Shown piece after piece: positions 1 to 10,853 of a stretch of DNA of 64,000 bases. Position numbers and translations under genes: made by a program. Below the pieces are notes generated by a model that was given only the letters and a program-made list of their open reading frames with translations, was not told the origin of the DNA and ran no database searches. This DNA is from Roseateles sp. DAIF2 (lineage in GTDB: Bacteria > Pseudomonadota > Gammaproteobacteria > Burkholderiales > Burkholderiaceae_C): assembly GCF_015624425.1 (NCBI RefSeq), contig NZ_CP049919.1, positions 2,170,001-2,234,000 of the forward strand, given 5' to 3'. Within the stretch, counting starts at the first letter, position 1. Every line of letters starts with the position of its first letter.

Positions 1-5
1 TGTCG

Positions 6-914
6 TTGCTGTTGCGCTGTCTTGCTGCCGTCCTCTCCTCTGCCTTGGCCCTGTGTTGCGGGAGCGTGATGGCGGCCGACGGCCCCTCGCTGGCGCGCAT
101 CAAGGCCACCGGCGTGGTCGTGATCGGCTACCGGCCGGCCTCGTTGCCCTTTTCCTATCTGGATGCCCGGCTCAAGCCGATCGGCTATTCGATCGAGCTG
201 TGTGATCGCGTGATCGCGGCGCTGAAGGTAAGGCTCAAACTGCCCGAGCTGGAGACCAAGCGCATCGCGGTCGGCTCGGCCACGCGCATGCCGCTGGTGG
301 CCAACGGCACCCTGGACATGGAATGCGGCATCACGACCAATACCGCCGAGCGTGCGCGCGCCCAGGCCTTCTCGGTCACCACCTTCGTGGCCGAGACCAA
401 GCTGCTGTCGCGCGGCGGCGACCGTTTCCAGAGCCTGGCCGATCTGCGCGGCAAGCCGGTGGCCTCGACCATCGGCACCACCAGCATCCAGTACCTGCAC
501 AGCGTCAACGAGCAGCAGGACCTGGGCTTTCGCATCATCGCGGGCCTGGACGATCCCGAGGCCTTTCATCTGCTGCAGACCGGCCGCGCGCGCGCCTTCA
601 TGATGGACGATGTGCTGCTGCGCAGCCTGCTGGCCCAGCTGCCCAGCGCCGAGGACTATGCGATCTCCGAGCGCGCGCTGACCGTCGAGCCCTATGGCAT
701 CGGCCTGAACCGCGATGACCCGGACTTCAAGAAGCTGGTCGATGAGGTGCTGGTCGGCCTGTACCGCAGCGGCGAGATCTTCGCCATCTACAAGCGCTGG
801 TTCGAGTCGCCGATCCCGCCCAAGGGCCTGAACCTGAAGATGCCGATGAGCGAGGCCTTCAAGCGCGTGATCGCGAACCCGACCGACACGCCCGATCCGG
901 CCTTCTACCGCTGA
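6..914 (+). CDS. Family 3 amino-acid ABC transporter substrate-binding protein (GltI-like)
   Basis: Periplasmic binding protein that would deliver a polar amino acid, probably glutamate or aspartate, to an ABC importer. An N-terminal signal peptide (about residues 1-23, hydrophobic core ending SVMA) precedes a bacterial extracellular solute-binding family 3 fold. The region around residues 115-215 (ADLRGKPVASTIGTTS, then the ARAFMMDD hinge) and a C-terminal IYKRWFESPIPP are typical of GltI. The reading frame opens with TTG at position 6, so the true start may lie just before the window. No permease or ATPase of this transporter is inside the window. It is convergent with the sigma-54 response regulator, 3 bases between stops, so it may belong to the regulated set or simply be its neighbour. 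Confidence 0.8.
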   Translation: MLLRCLAAVLSSALALCCGSVMAADGPSLARIKATGVVVIGYRPASLPFSYLDARLKPIGYSIELCDRVIAALKVRLKLPELETKRIAVGSATRMPLVANGTLDMECGITTNTAERARAQAFSVTTFVAETKLLSRGGDRFQSLADLRGKPVASTIGTTSIQYLHSVNEQQDLGFRIIAGLDDPEAFHLLQTGRARAFMMDDVLLRSLLAQLPSAEDYAISERALTVEPYGIGLNRDDPDFKKLVDEVLVGLYRSGEIFAIYKRWFESPIPPKGLNLKMPMSEAFKRVIANPTDTPDPAFYR

Positions 915-917
915 GCC

Positions 918-2250
<1,333 letters not shown>

Positions 2251-2258
<8 letters not shown>

Positions 2259-4287
2259 GCTGTGACTCTTCCTCTACTGCTTCCCAGGTGACGACGGCCA
2301 GATCGAACTCGAAGGCCATGCCCTGCGGCTGGGGGACGGCGCGCAGGGTGCCGCCGAACTCATGCACGATTTTCGACGAGATCACCAGGCCCAGGCCCAG
2401 GCCCTCGCCGGCGGGCTTGGTGGTGAAGAAGGGCTCGAACAGGCGCGGCTGCAGCGCCGCATCCAGCCCGCGGCCGCTGTCGGCCACGCGCACCAGCACC
2501 CGGTCCTTGCCCAGCGGCTCGGCCGCGACACGCAGGCGCCGCTCCGGCTCGCCCTTCATTGCATCCAGCGCGTTGCCCAGCAGGTTCACCAGCACCTGCT
2601 CGAGCCGGTTGCCCTCGCAATGCACGCGCAGGCCCGGCGGCACCTCCAGCTGTAGCTCCACCTGCTCCTCGCGCAGGCGGTGCTGCACCAGCAGCAGCGC
2701 GTTGTGCGCCGCGTCCAGCAGCGAGATCGGCGCGGCCAGCAGCTCGGCACGGCGCGCGAAGTTCTTCAGCTGGCGCGTGATCTGCCCCATGCGCTCCACC
2801 ATCTGGTCCATGATGCGCAGGTTCTCGGCCACCGCCTGCTGGCGCCCGCCCTCCAGCAGCAGCTGCGAATTGCGCGCCAGCGCGCGCAGCGCGGTCAGCG
2901 GCTGGTTCACCTCGTGCGAGATGCCGGCCGACATCTGGCCCAGCGCCGCCAGCTTGCCTGCCTGCACCAGTTCGTCCTCGGCCTGGATGCGCTGCGCGAT
3001 CTGGCGCTTCAGCTCCGCATTGGCGCTGCGCAGCTCGGCCGTGCGCATGTCCACCACCCGCTCCAGCTGGCCATGGGCCTGCTGCAGCTCGGCCTTGGCC
3101 TGGAACAGCTGGCGCAGCGCGCGCCGCCGCGAGGCGAGGTAGAGCGCCAGCAGGCCCAGGCAGGCGCCGAAGGCCGCGCCGCTCCAGCCGGCGTTGCGCG
3201 CTTGGCGCCAGACCTCGGTCGGGTCCGACAGCGCCACCATGCGCAGGCCCAGCGGCACCATCAGCCGCTCCTGCGCCAGCAGCAGCGGGCCCTCGATCAG
3301 GCGCGGCTTGTTCTCCAGCGGCGGCACCCGCAGCAGGCTGGCATTGGTGCCCGACAGCAGGCGCTGCGCGACGCCGACGCTGGTGAAGGGCGAGGCCGGG
3401 TAGCGCCCGCTGGCGCGCAGCGCCTGGCGCCGGTCCTCGTCGGCCTGGCCCAGCACGAAGTATTTCCAGTAGGGCACCGAGCTCATGATGATCACGTCCT
3501 GCTCGTCCGCGACCAGCAGGCGCTCGCCCTGGGTGCGCAGGCCCAGGTCCACCCAGGTGGCCTCCAGCGGCGCCAGGCTCAGGCGCACGACGATCACGCC
3601 CAGCAGCGCCTCCTGCTGGCGCACCGGCTGCAGCAGGTAGAAATCGGTGCCGCGGCTGGCCGCGTCGCTGGCGAAGAAATGCCGCACATCGGCATCGATC
3701 GCGGCCTGCAGCCCGTCCGGTGCGGGGCTCGCGTCGCTGGCGGCCAGCACGCGGGCCCGCGCGTCGGTCACCAGGATCTGCATCGTGCCGGCGCGCACAT
3801 TGACCCTCGCCAGGGTCTGCGCGGCCTGGCGGCGCAGCGCAGTGTCCTGCGGCGTCTTTAGCAGCGCGAGCAGCTGATCGTCGATCGCCAGCAGGCTGGG
3901 CAGATAGGCATGCCGTCCCAGCTCCGCCTCCAGATTCGAGGCATAGAGCTCCAGCCGCTCGTTCGCCAGCGCCTCCAGATGGGCCAGGCCGGCATGCTCG
4001 CTCAGGCGCTGGCCCGAGACCCAGCCCAGCAGCATCAGGCCCAGGGTCGCGTAGATGAAGAAGCCGGGTCGGTTCAGGCGCCGGCCCAGCCGGTCCCTCA
4101 GGGACGCGAAATAGAAACGATCGGGAAAGAGAGCCATGGCGGGTGATGCAATGCCGCGCAGTGTGCCCAATGTGCCGCGTGCTGTCGCGCCCGCCACAGC
4201 GCTTTTTTGACCGAAGCGGAAAACCGCACCGGGCGCCTCGGGTGGAGTGTGGATTTCCGCCCTGTTGTGCGGCCCCTCCTGGGGCAT
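2251..4287 (-). CDS. Sensor histidine kinase, DctB-like
   Basis: Membrane kinase partner of the adjacent sigma-54 regulator. The longest frame is 678 residues, but Met51 at 4137 (MALFPDRFYF) is the more natural start because the first 50 residues are unlike the family. A first membrane helix (GFFIYATLGLMLLGW) and a second (AAFGACLGLLALYL) flank a periplasmic sensor region of about 240 residues, a double-Cache arrangement as in DctB. A coiled coil follows, then the H-box GISHEVNQPLTALR, N-box NLLGNALDA, and G-boxes DSGRGL and GEGLGLGL. DctB kinases sense C4-dicarboxylates, but adjacency to livHMGFK suggests an amino acid or related ligand here; that is inference. Confidence 0.88.
4216..4227. 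promoter_or_regulatory. Candidate enhancer (activator) site for the sigma-54 regulator
   Basis: Perfect dyad GCGG-AAAA-CCGC, about 135 bases upstream of the -24 element of the liv promoter, the usual distance for an enhancer-binding protein. Half-sites of the same sequence recur at 4251-4260 (GGATTTCCGC) and about 4344-4353 (GCGGAAATCT on the other side). The motif resembles DctD upstream sites built on GCGGAA half-sites. Direct binding is inferred. Confidence 0.45.
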
Positions 4288-4360
4288 GCCGGTGTCAGGC
4301 TGGTGAATCGCGCGTCATTCGGGGGCTAAACCTCGGTACTTACCCGCGGAAATCTGTTTT

Positions 4361-4376
4361 TGGCATATGGCTTGCA
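4361..4376 (+). promoter_or_regulatory. Sigma-54 (-24/-12) promoter of livHMGFK
   Basis: TGGCATATGGCTTGCA matches the RpoN consensus TGGCAC-N5-TTGCA with exact GG-to-GC spacing; only two non-critical positions differ. Transcription would start near 4388, 40 bases ahead of livH at 4428. A divergently encoded sigma-54 activator and kinase lie immediately upstream, which makes a chance match unlikely. Confidence 0.75.
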
Positions 4377-4427
4377 TTCAGGGGACCTCAGTAGGCGGCC
4401 GGTCCGTCGCAAATCTGAAGGGGTTCC

Positions 4428-5351
4428 ATGGAGATTTTTTTCCAGCAAATCATCAACGGCCTGGTGCTGGGGAGCATGTATGCGTTGGTGGCGTTGGGGT
4501 ACACGATGGTGTACGGGATCATCAACCTGATCAATTTTGCGCATGGCGAGATCCTGATGGTGGGAGCGCTGGTGGCGTGGACGGTGATCACGGCGCTGGA
4601 GGGTTCGGGGCTGCCGGGCTGGTCGCTGATGCTGATCGGGGCGGTGTGCGCGATCGTGGTGTGCACGGTCCTGAACTTCACGGTGGAGAAGATCGCGTAT
4701 AGGCCGCTGCGCAACGCGCCGCGCCTGGCCCCGCTGATCACGGCCATGGGCATGAGCCTGCTCTTGCAGACCCTGGCGATGATCATCTGGAAGCCCAACC
4801 CCAAGCCCTTCCCGCTGCTCTTGCCGACCACGCCGTTTGATCTGGGCGGCCCGGTGATCACGGTCACCCAATGCCTGATCCTGGGGCTGACGGTGATGAT
4901 CCTGGCCGGACTGATCTATCTGGTGAACCACACCAAGCTGGGCCGCGCGATGCGGGCCACGGCGGAGAACCCGCGCGTGGCGGGGCTGATGGGGGTGAAG
5001 CCGGACTTCGTGATCTCGGCCACCTTCGTGATCGGCGCGGCGCTGGCCGCGGTGGCCGGCATCATGTGGGCGGCCAACTACGGCACGGTGCAGCACTCGA
5101 TGGGCTTCCTGCCGGGGCTGAAGGCCTTCACCGCGGCGGTGCTGGGCGGCATCGGCAACCTGGCCGGGGCCATGGTGGGCGGCATCCTGCTGGGCCTGAT
5201 CGAAGCCATCGGCGCCGGCTATCTCGGTGAGCTGACCGGCGGTGTGCTGGGCAGCCATTACGCCGACATCTTCGCCTTCATCGCGCTGATCCTGGTGCTG
5301 ACCCTGCGACCGTCCGGCCTGCTGGGCGAACGCGTGGCCGACCGCGCCTGA
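4428..5351 (+). CDS. livH: Branched-chain amino acid ABC transporter permease LivH
   Basis: Inner-membrane permease of 307 residues, the normal length for LivH, hydrophobic throughout with about eight membrane segments. It starts FFQQIINGLVLGSMYALVALGY and contains the diagnostic INLINFAHGEILMVGAL block and the permease loop GRAMRATAENPRVAGLMGVKPD. With LivM it forms the translocation channel of the high-affinity Leu/Ile/Val (LIV-I type) importer. It is the first gene of livHMGFK, read from the sigma-54 promoter at 4361. An AAGGGG ribosome site lies about 8 bases before the ATG. Confidence 0.95.
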   Translation: MEIFFQQIINGLVLGSMYALVALGYTMVYGIINLINFAHGEILMVGALVAWTVITALEGSGLPGWSLMLIGAVCAIVVCTVLNFTVEKIAYRPLRNAPRLAPLITAMGMSLLLQTLAMIIWKPNPKPFPLLLPTTPFDLGGPVITVTQCLILGLTVMILAGLIYLVNHTKLGRAMRATAENPRVAGLMGVKPDFVISATFVIGAALAAVAGIMWAANYGTVQHSMGFLPGLKAFTAAVLGGIGNLAGAMVGGILLGLIEAIGAGYLGELTGGVLGSHYADIFAFIALILVLTLRPSGLLGERVADRA

Positions 5352-5357
5352 TATGAA

Positions 5358-5433
5358 CCACCCCCTACGCGCTGCGCGCGCCCCCTCAAGGGGGCAACAC
5401 CGGCAGCCCGGCAAAGCCGGATCTGCGGTGTTC
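5358..5433. repeat. Intergenic palindromic repeat between livH and livM
   Basis: Two hairpins in tandem fill the livH-livM gap. The first has arms CCCCCT (5381-5386) and AGGGGG (5389-5394) after a GC-rich run; the second pairs AACACC..GCAG with CTGC..GGTGTT around an inner CCGGC-AAA-GCCGG stem, ending near 5433. From memory, the block with CCCCCTCAAGGGGG followed by a CCGGC hairpin is a dispersed element common between genes in this group of Burkholderiales. No T-run follows, so it is not a classic terminator; it could affect mRNA stability between the two permease cistrons. Confidence 0.55.
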
Positions 5434-5479
5434 GCTTGGGAATGCAAATGGCTGCGAGGCCATCGCTGAGGAGTCTTCC

Positions 5480-6559
<1,080 letters not shown>

Positions 6560-6596
6560 TGACGAGCAACGAGCAGCAGCACCAGGAGCACCAGCA

Positions 6597-7382
6597 ATGA
6601 CAACAACGACGGATACCGTGCTGAGCGTCAAGGGCGTGTCCAAGCGCTTCGGCGGCCTGCAGGCCCTCGCGGACGTGGGCATCGAGATCAAGGCCGGCCA
6701 GGTCTACGGCCTGATCGGCCCCAACGGCGCGGGCAAGACCACCTTCTTCAACGTTATCACGGGTCTCTACACCCCGGACGGCGGGAGCTTCGAGCTCGGC
6801 GGCAGCCCCTACACCCCGCAGGCGGTGCACCAGGTGGCCAAGGCCGGCATCGCGCGCACCTTCCAGAACATCCGGCTCTTCGCCGAGATGACCGCGCTGG
6901 AGAACGTGATGGTGGGCCGCCATGTGCGCACCCATTCGGGCCTGCTGGGGGCGGTCTTCCGCACCCCGGGCTTCAAGCGAGAGGAGGGCCAGATCGCCCA
7001 GCGCGCCCAGGAGCTGCTGGACTATGTGGGCATCGGCAAGTACGCGGACTTCAAGGCCCGCACCCTGAGCTATGGCGACCAGCGCCGCCTGGAGATCGCG
7101 CGGGCCCTGGCCACCGACCCCAAGCTGATTGCGCTGGACGAGCCGGCCGCGGGCATGAACGCCACCGAGAAGGTCGTGCTGCGGGAGCTGATCGACCGCA
7201 TCCGCAAGGACGGCCGCACCATCCTCTTGATCGAGCATGACGTGAAGCTGGTGATGGGCCTGTGCGACCGGGTCACGGTGCTGGACTACGGCAAGCAGAT
7301 CGCCGAGGGCACGCCCGCGGACGTGCAGAGCAACCCCAAGGTGATCGAGGCCTACCTCGGCGCAGGCCATGCCGCGCACTGA
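6597..7382 (+). CDS. livG: Branched-chain amino acid ABC transporter ATP-binding protein LivG
   Basis: ATPase subunit of the liv importer, 261 residues from the ATG at 6597 (MTTTTDTVLSVKGVSKRFGG). That start follows livM by 37 bases; an in-frame upstream start overlapping livM is rejected because the extra 22 residues are unlike LivG. Motifs are Walker A GPNGAGKT, the LivG insert QNIRLFAEMTALENVMVGRH, signature LSYGDQRRLEIARAL and Walker B LIALDEPAAGMN followed by the H-loop IEHDVKLV. It dimerises with LivF to power leucine-family uptake. Confidence 0.95.
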   Translation: MTTTTDTVLSVKGVSKRFGGLQALADVGIEIKAGQVYGLIGPNGAGKTTFFNVITGLYTPDGGSFELGGSPYTPQAVHQVAKAGIARTFQNIRLFAEMTALENVMVGRHVRTHSGLLGAVFRTPGFKREEGQIAQRAQELLDYVGIGKYADFKARTLSYGDQRRLEIARALATDPKLIALDEPAAGMNATEKVVLRELIDRIRKDGRTILLIEHDVKLVMGLCDRVTVLDYGKQIAEGTPADVQSNPKVIEAYLGAGHAAH

Positions 7383-7398
7383 ACAGGAAGCAAAGAAC

Positions 7399-8124
7399 AT
7401 GGCTGAGAACAAAGAGATCCTGCTCAAGGTCAGCGGGCTGAAGGTGGCCTATGGCGGCATCCAGGCCGTCAAGGGCGTGGACTTCGAGGTGCGCCAGGGC
7501 GAGCTGGTGAGTCTGATCGGGGCCAACGGGGCGGGCAAGACCACGACGCTGAAGGCGGTGACGGGGCTGCAGCCGGTGGCCGAGGGGCAGATCCACTTCA
7601 TGGGCAAGCCCTTGAAGGGGCAGGGGGCCTGGGACCTGGTCAAGCAGGGGCTGGTGATGGTGCCCGAGGGGCGCGGCACCTTCACCCGCATGACCATCAC
7701 CGAGAACCTGCAGATGGGCGCCTACATCCGCAACGACAAGGCCCAGATCGAGGCCGACATCGAGCGCATCTTCGGTATCTTCCCCAGACTCAGGGAGCGC
7801 AGGAACCAGCTGGCGGGCACGATGAGCGGCGGCGAGCAGCAGATGCTGGCGATGGGCCGCGCGCTGATGACGCAGCCCAAGGTGCTGCTGCTGGACGAGC
7901 CCAGCATGGGCCTGAGCCCGATCATGGTGGACAAGATCTTCGAGGTGGTCAACGACATCCACGGCCAGGGCGTGACGGTGCTCTTGGTGGAGCAGAACGC
8001 CAGCCGGGCGCTGCAGCTGGCCAACCGCGGCTATGTGATGGAGAGCGGGCTGATCACGATGACGGGGGAGGGCAAGACCTTGCTCAATGATCCCAAGGTG
8101 CGGGCTGCCTATCTGGGCGAATGA
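7399..8124 (+). CDS. livF: Branched-chain amino acid ABC transporter ATP-binding protein LivF
   Basis: Second ATPase subunit, 241 residues from the ATG at 7399 (MAENKEILLKVSGLKVAYGG), 16 bases after livG. Walker A GANGAGKT, the LivF-specific VMVPEGRGTFTRMTITENL stretch, signature MSGGEQQMLAMGRAL and Walker B VLLLDEPSMGLSP are all intact, with the H-loop replaced by VEQN as usual for LivF. It forms a heterodimer with LivG beneath LivH/LivM. Confidence 0.95.
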   Translation: MAENKEILLKVSGLKVAYGGIQAVKGVDFEVRQGELVSLIGANGAGKTTTLKAVTGLQPVAEGQIHFMGKPLKGQGAWDLVKQGLVMVPEGRGTFTRMTITENLQMGAYIRNDKAQIEADIERIFGIFPRLRERRNQLAGTMSGGEQQMLAMGRALMTQPKVLLLDEPSMGLSPIMVDKIFEVVNDIHGQGVTVLLVEQNASRALQLANRGYVMESGLITMTGEGKTLLNDPKVRAAYLGE

Positions 8125-8140
8125 TGTTTTTCTAGAGAGC

Positions 8141-8157
8141 GAGCGGGATTCCCGCTC
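8141..8157 (+). promoter_or_regulatory. Stem-loop between livF and livK
   Basis: GAGCGGG and CCCGCTC form a perfect 7-bp stem with a 3-base loop just after the livF stop. No U-run follows, so it is unlikely to stop transcription. A stable stem at this place could protect or separate the highly expressed livK message from the rest of the operon; that role is inference. Confidence 0.4.
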
Positions 8158-8254
8158 GGCTCGACGAGGGACGACCGCCCGCGCGTCCACCACCGCTATC
8201 CCCATGCGGCTCGCCGGCCGGGCACATACAAAACTCTGTATCGAGCGACTTTCC

Positions 8255-9400
8255 ATGATGAAACCTGCATTGAAGACGAGCGTTTCCCTGTTGCTGCTGG
8301 CCCTTGGCAGCGGGGCGATGGCGCAGGAGCTGGTGGTGAAGATCGGCCACGTGGGCCCGACCAGCGGTGCAATCGCCCACCTGGGCAAGGACAATGAGCT
8401 GGGCGCGCGCATGGCCATCGACGACCTGAACGCCAAGGGCGTGACGATCGGTGGCAAGAAGGCCAAGTTCGAGCTGCTGGCCGAAGACGATGCCGGCGAT
8501 CCGAAGCAGGGCACGGCCGCGGCTCAGAAGCTGACCGACTCCAAGGTCAACGGCGTGGTCGGCCACCTGAACTCGGGCACCTCGATCCCGGCCTCCAAGG
8601 TCTACAGCGACGCCGGCGTGCCGCAGATCAGCCCCTCGGCCACCAACCCCAAATTCACCCGCAACGGCTACAAGACCACCTTCCGCGTCGTGGCCGATGA
8701 CGTGCATCTGGGCGGCACCCTGGGCAAGTACGCCGTCAGCACGCTGAAGGGCAAGAACATCGCCGTGATCGACGACCGCACCGCCTACGGCCAGGGCGTC
8801 GCCGACGAGTTCGAGAAGGGCGTCAAGGCCTCCGGCGGCAAGGTCGTCGGCCGCGAGTTCACCAACGACAAGGCCACGGATTTCACCGCCATCCTGACCA
8901 GCCTGAAGGCCAAGAAGCCCGACGTGGTCTTCTTCGGCGGCATGGACGCGGTGGCCGGCCCGATGCTGCGCCAGATGAAGCAGCTGGGCATCGAAGCCAA
9001 GTTCATGGGCGGCGACGGCATCTGCACCGGCGAGCTGCCCAAGCTCTCGGCCGGCACGATGGCCGACAGCCAGGTCGTCTGCGCCGAGGCCGGTGGCGTC
9101 GAGGGCGAGTCGAAGAAGTCGCTCGAAGAGTTCAAGACCAAGTTCAAGAGCAAGTACAAGGTCGACGTGCAGATCTACGCACCTTATGTCTACGACGCGG
9201 TCAATGTGCTGGCCGCGGCGATGGTCAAGGCCGGCTCGTCCGAGCCCGCCAAGTACCTGCCGGTGCTGGCCAAGACCGAAGGCTACAAGGGCGTGACCGG
9301 CACGATCACCTTCGACAACAAGGGCGACATCAAGAATGGCGCCCTGACCTTGTTCACCTACAAGGCCGGTGCCCGCGAGCAGATCGCCGTGGTGCGCTGA
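8255..9400 (+). CDS. livK: Branched-chain amino acid binding protein LivK
   Basis: Periplasmic Leu/Ile/Val-binding protein, 381 residues. The start is ATG 8255 or 8258; the signal peptide (KTSVSLLLLALGSGAMAQE) begins only there, so longer frames are rejected. The mature part is a type I periplasmic binding fold with the family blocks KIGHVGPTSGAIAHLGKDNE, NGVVGHLNSGTSIPAS and AIDDRTAYGQ-like IAVIDDRTAYGQGVAD. It ends the livHMGFK operon after a 130-base gap with a stem-loop and is followed by a strong terminator. Confidence 0.94.
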   Translation: MMKPALKTSVSLLLLALGSGAMAQELVVKIGHVGPTSGAIAHLGKDNELGARMAIDDLNAKGVTIGGKKAKFELLAEDDAGDPKQGTAAAQKLTDSKVNGVVGHLNSGTSIPASKVYSDAGVPQISPSATNPKFTRNGYKTTFRVVADDVHLGGTLGKYAVSTLKGKNIAVIDDRTAYGQGVADEFEKGVKASGGKVVGREFTNDKATDFTAILTSLKAKKPDVVFFGGMDAVAGPMLRQMKQLGIEAKFMGGDGICTGELPKLSAGTMADSQVVCAEAGGVEGESKKSLEEFKTKFKSKYKVDVQIYAPYVYDAVNVLAAAMVKAGSSEPAKYLPVLAKTEGYKGVTGTITFDNKGDIKNGALTLFTYKAGAREQIAVVR

Positions 9401-9430
9401 GCCAACAAGCTTGTTTCGCTGATGTGAAGG

Positions 9431-9456
9431 AAGGCGGCCCTCGGGCCGCCTTTTTT
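9431..9456 (+). terminator. Rho-independent terminator of the liv operon
   Basis: AAGGCGGCC (9431-9439) pairs with GGCCGCCTT (9444-9452) over a CTCG loop and is followed by a run of six T. It lies 30 bases after the livK stop. Confidence 0.9.
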
Positions 9457-9573
9457 CTAGCACCGCGCTGCCTGCGCACAAGCATGTTGGCGCCGGGGAA
9501 AACCCCTCCGGGAAGGTGGGGACTGGCTTCTAGAATCGAAACCAGTTTTCAGATCCTTTCGAAGGGAGTTTCC

Positions 9574-10155
9574 ATGGCCACTGCCCGCAGCGGCAAGTCC
9601 AGCAGCAGCAAGGCCGGCGAGCCCGGTGGCGAGACCTCCGGCGTGCGCGTGCTCAAGAAATACCCGAACCGCCGGCTCTACGACACCAAGACCAGCAGCT
9701 ACATCACCCTGGCCGACGTCAAGGCCATGGTGCTGGACGCGCAGGACTTCGAGGTGCGGGACGCCAAGTCCGGCGAGGACCTGACCCGCTCCATCCTGCT
9801 GCAGATCATCCTCGAGGAAGAGACCGGCGGCGTGCCGATGTTCAGCACCGGGGCGCTGTCGCAGATCATCCGCTTCTACGGCCATGCGATGCAGGGCGTG
9901 ATGGGGGCCTATCTCGAGAAGAACATGCAGGCCTTCACCGACCTGCAGACCCAGTTCGCCGAGCAGAGCAAGGGCCTGGCCTTCAGCCCCGAGGCCTGGA
10001 CCCAGTTCATGACCGGGCAGGCGCCGATGATGCAGGGCCTGATGGGCGGCTATATGGAGCAGAGCAAGAACCTGTTCGAGCAGATGCAGGAACAGATGAA
10101 GAACGCGGGCGCCATGTTCCCGGGCATGCCGGGGTTTCCGGGCAAAAAGCCCTGA
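9574..10155 (+). CDS. phaR: Polyhydroxyalkanoate synthesis repressor PhaR
   Basis: DNA-binding sensor of polyhydroxybutyrate granules that represses phasin genes. It has 193 residues from ATG 9574, preceded by the ribosome site GAAGGGAG; upstream in-frame starts run through the liv terminator and are rejected. The N-terminal PHB/PHA accumulation regulator DNA-binding domain begins at about residue 25 (KKYPNRRLYDTKTSSYITL), followed by the PHB_acc domain (FSTGALSQIIRFYGHAMQ). The C-terminal third is rich in Gln, Met and Gly, the presumed granule-binding tail. The gene is monocistronic, closed by its own terminator. No phaC/phaP is in the window. Confidence 0.93.
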   Translation: MATARSGKSSSSKAGEPGGETSGVRVLKKYPNRRLYDTKTSSYITLADVKAMVLDAQDFEVRDAKSGEDLTRSILLQIILEEETGGVPMFSTGALSQIIRFYGHAMQGVMGAYLEKNMQAFTDLQTQFAEQSKGLAFSPEAWTQFMTGQAPMMQGLMGGYMEQSKNLFEQMQEQMKNAGAMFPGMPGFPGKKP

Positions 10156-10190
10156 CGGCCCTGAGAGCCCTGAGCCCGCCACCAACAACA

Positions 10191-10216
10191 AAGGCCCTCG
10201 AGACGAGGGCCTTTTC
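10191..10216 (+). terminator. Rho-independent terminator of phaR
   Basis: AAGGCCCTC (10191-10199) pairs with GAGGGCCTT (10205-10213) over a 5-base loop and is followed by TTT. Confidence 0.85.
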
Positions 10217-10244
10217 GCTTTCCGCAGCGGCCGGTCGGTGGGAC

Positions 10245-10397
10245 TCAGGCCGGCTTGTTCTTCAGCTTGCCCTTGGGCATCACGGCCGTGATGGGCGCGA
10301 CGGGCCGGGTGGAGACGGAGGACGACTCCTTGACGGGGCTGCTGTCCTTCTTTGGCTTCTTGTTGGCCTTGTCGTTGCGTTGTTCGCCTTTTGGCAT
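10245..10397 (-). CDS. Small basic protein of 50 residues, unknown function
   Basis: Short gene facing phaR. The product starts MPKGEQRNDKANKKPKKDSS and ends in a PKGKLKNKPA tail; it is highly charged, Lys- and Ser-rich, without hydrophobic core, so probably disordered and possibly nucleic-acid or ribosome binding. An AGGAAGG ribosome site lies about 9 bases before the ATG. I recall similar 50-60-residue MPKGEQR-type hypothetical proteins in related Burkholderiales, but cannot name a function. Confidence 0.65.
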   Translation of the reverse strand: MPKGEQRNDKANKKPKKDSSPVKESSSVSTRPVAPITAVMPKGKLKNKPA

Positions 10398-10623
10398 GTC
10401 TTGAGTTCCTTCCTATGAAGCGTTCGATGGGATTCGGTGGTTGCCGCGGCTCGCGCATCCGCATGCCTGGCCGAGATGAGCACTCTACTACCGCTTCGGG
10501 GCCGGCCTCGCTCCTCGAAGTCGCTGGCAGTGGCCTGACCATCGGCCAGGTGTCCCGGGTGATCAAGCTCCGTCGCGTCGGCGATTGAACTTGCGGGCGG
10601 GCCCGGCCCGGAAGGGGCTGGGT

Positions 10624-10710
10624 CTATTTCCGCGTCGAACCGCGGATCCATTCTTCCATCCAGTCGGATCCGTTGACATTGGCGGGCCGGGCGTTTTGAT
10701 CGATCGTCAT
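10624..10710 (-). CDS. Very small ORF of 28 residues with a strong ribosome site
   Basis: Encodes MTIDQNARPANVNGSDWMEE followed by WIRGSTRK. The start is preceded by AAAGGAGCACAAGCC, a good Shine-Dalgarno at ideal spacing. The mixed acidic/aromatic then basic composition and the absence of a competing longer frame with a ribosome site support a real microprotein, but nothing else identifies it. It sits on the same strand as, and 226 bases upstream of, the 50-residue gene at 10245. The rest of 10398-10853 shows no other credible gene. Confidence 0.4.
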   Translation of the reverse strand: MTIDQNARPANVNGSDWMEEWIRGSTRK

Positions 10711-10853
10711 GGCTTGTGCTCCTTTGCTCGCCCCAGGTGCAACCAGGGCTGGGTGAAATCTAGGTCCGGGGTCCTCAAGCCCGTGACGAGAGAAGCCGCG
10801 CCAGCGTCAAGATGTTGTCAAAGCCTCGGAAACGAAGAGGCGAGTCGACATCG

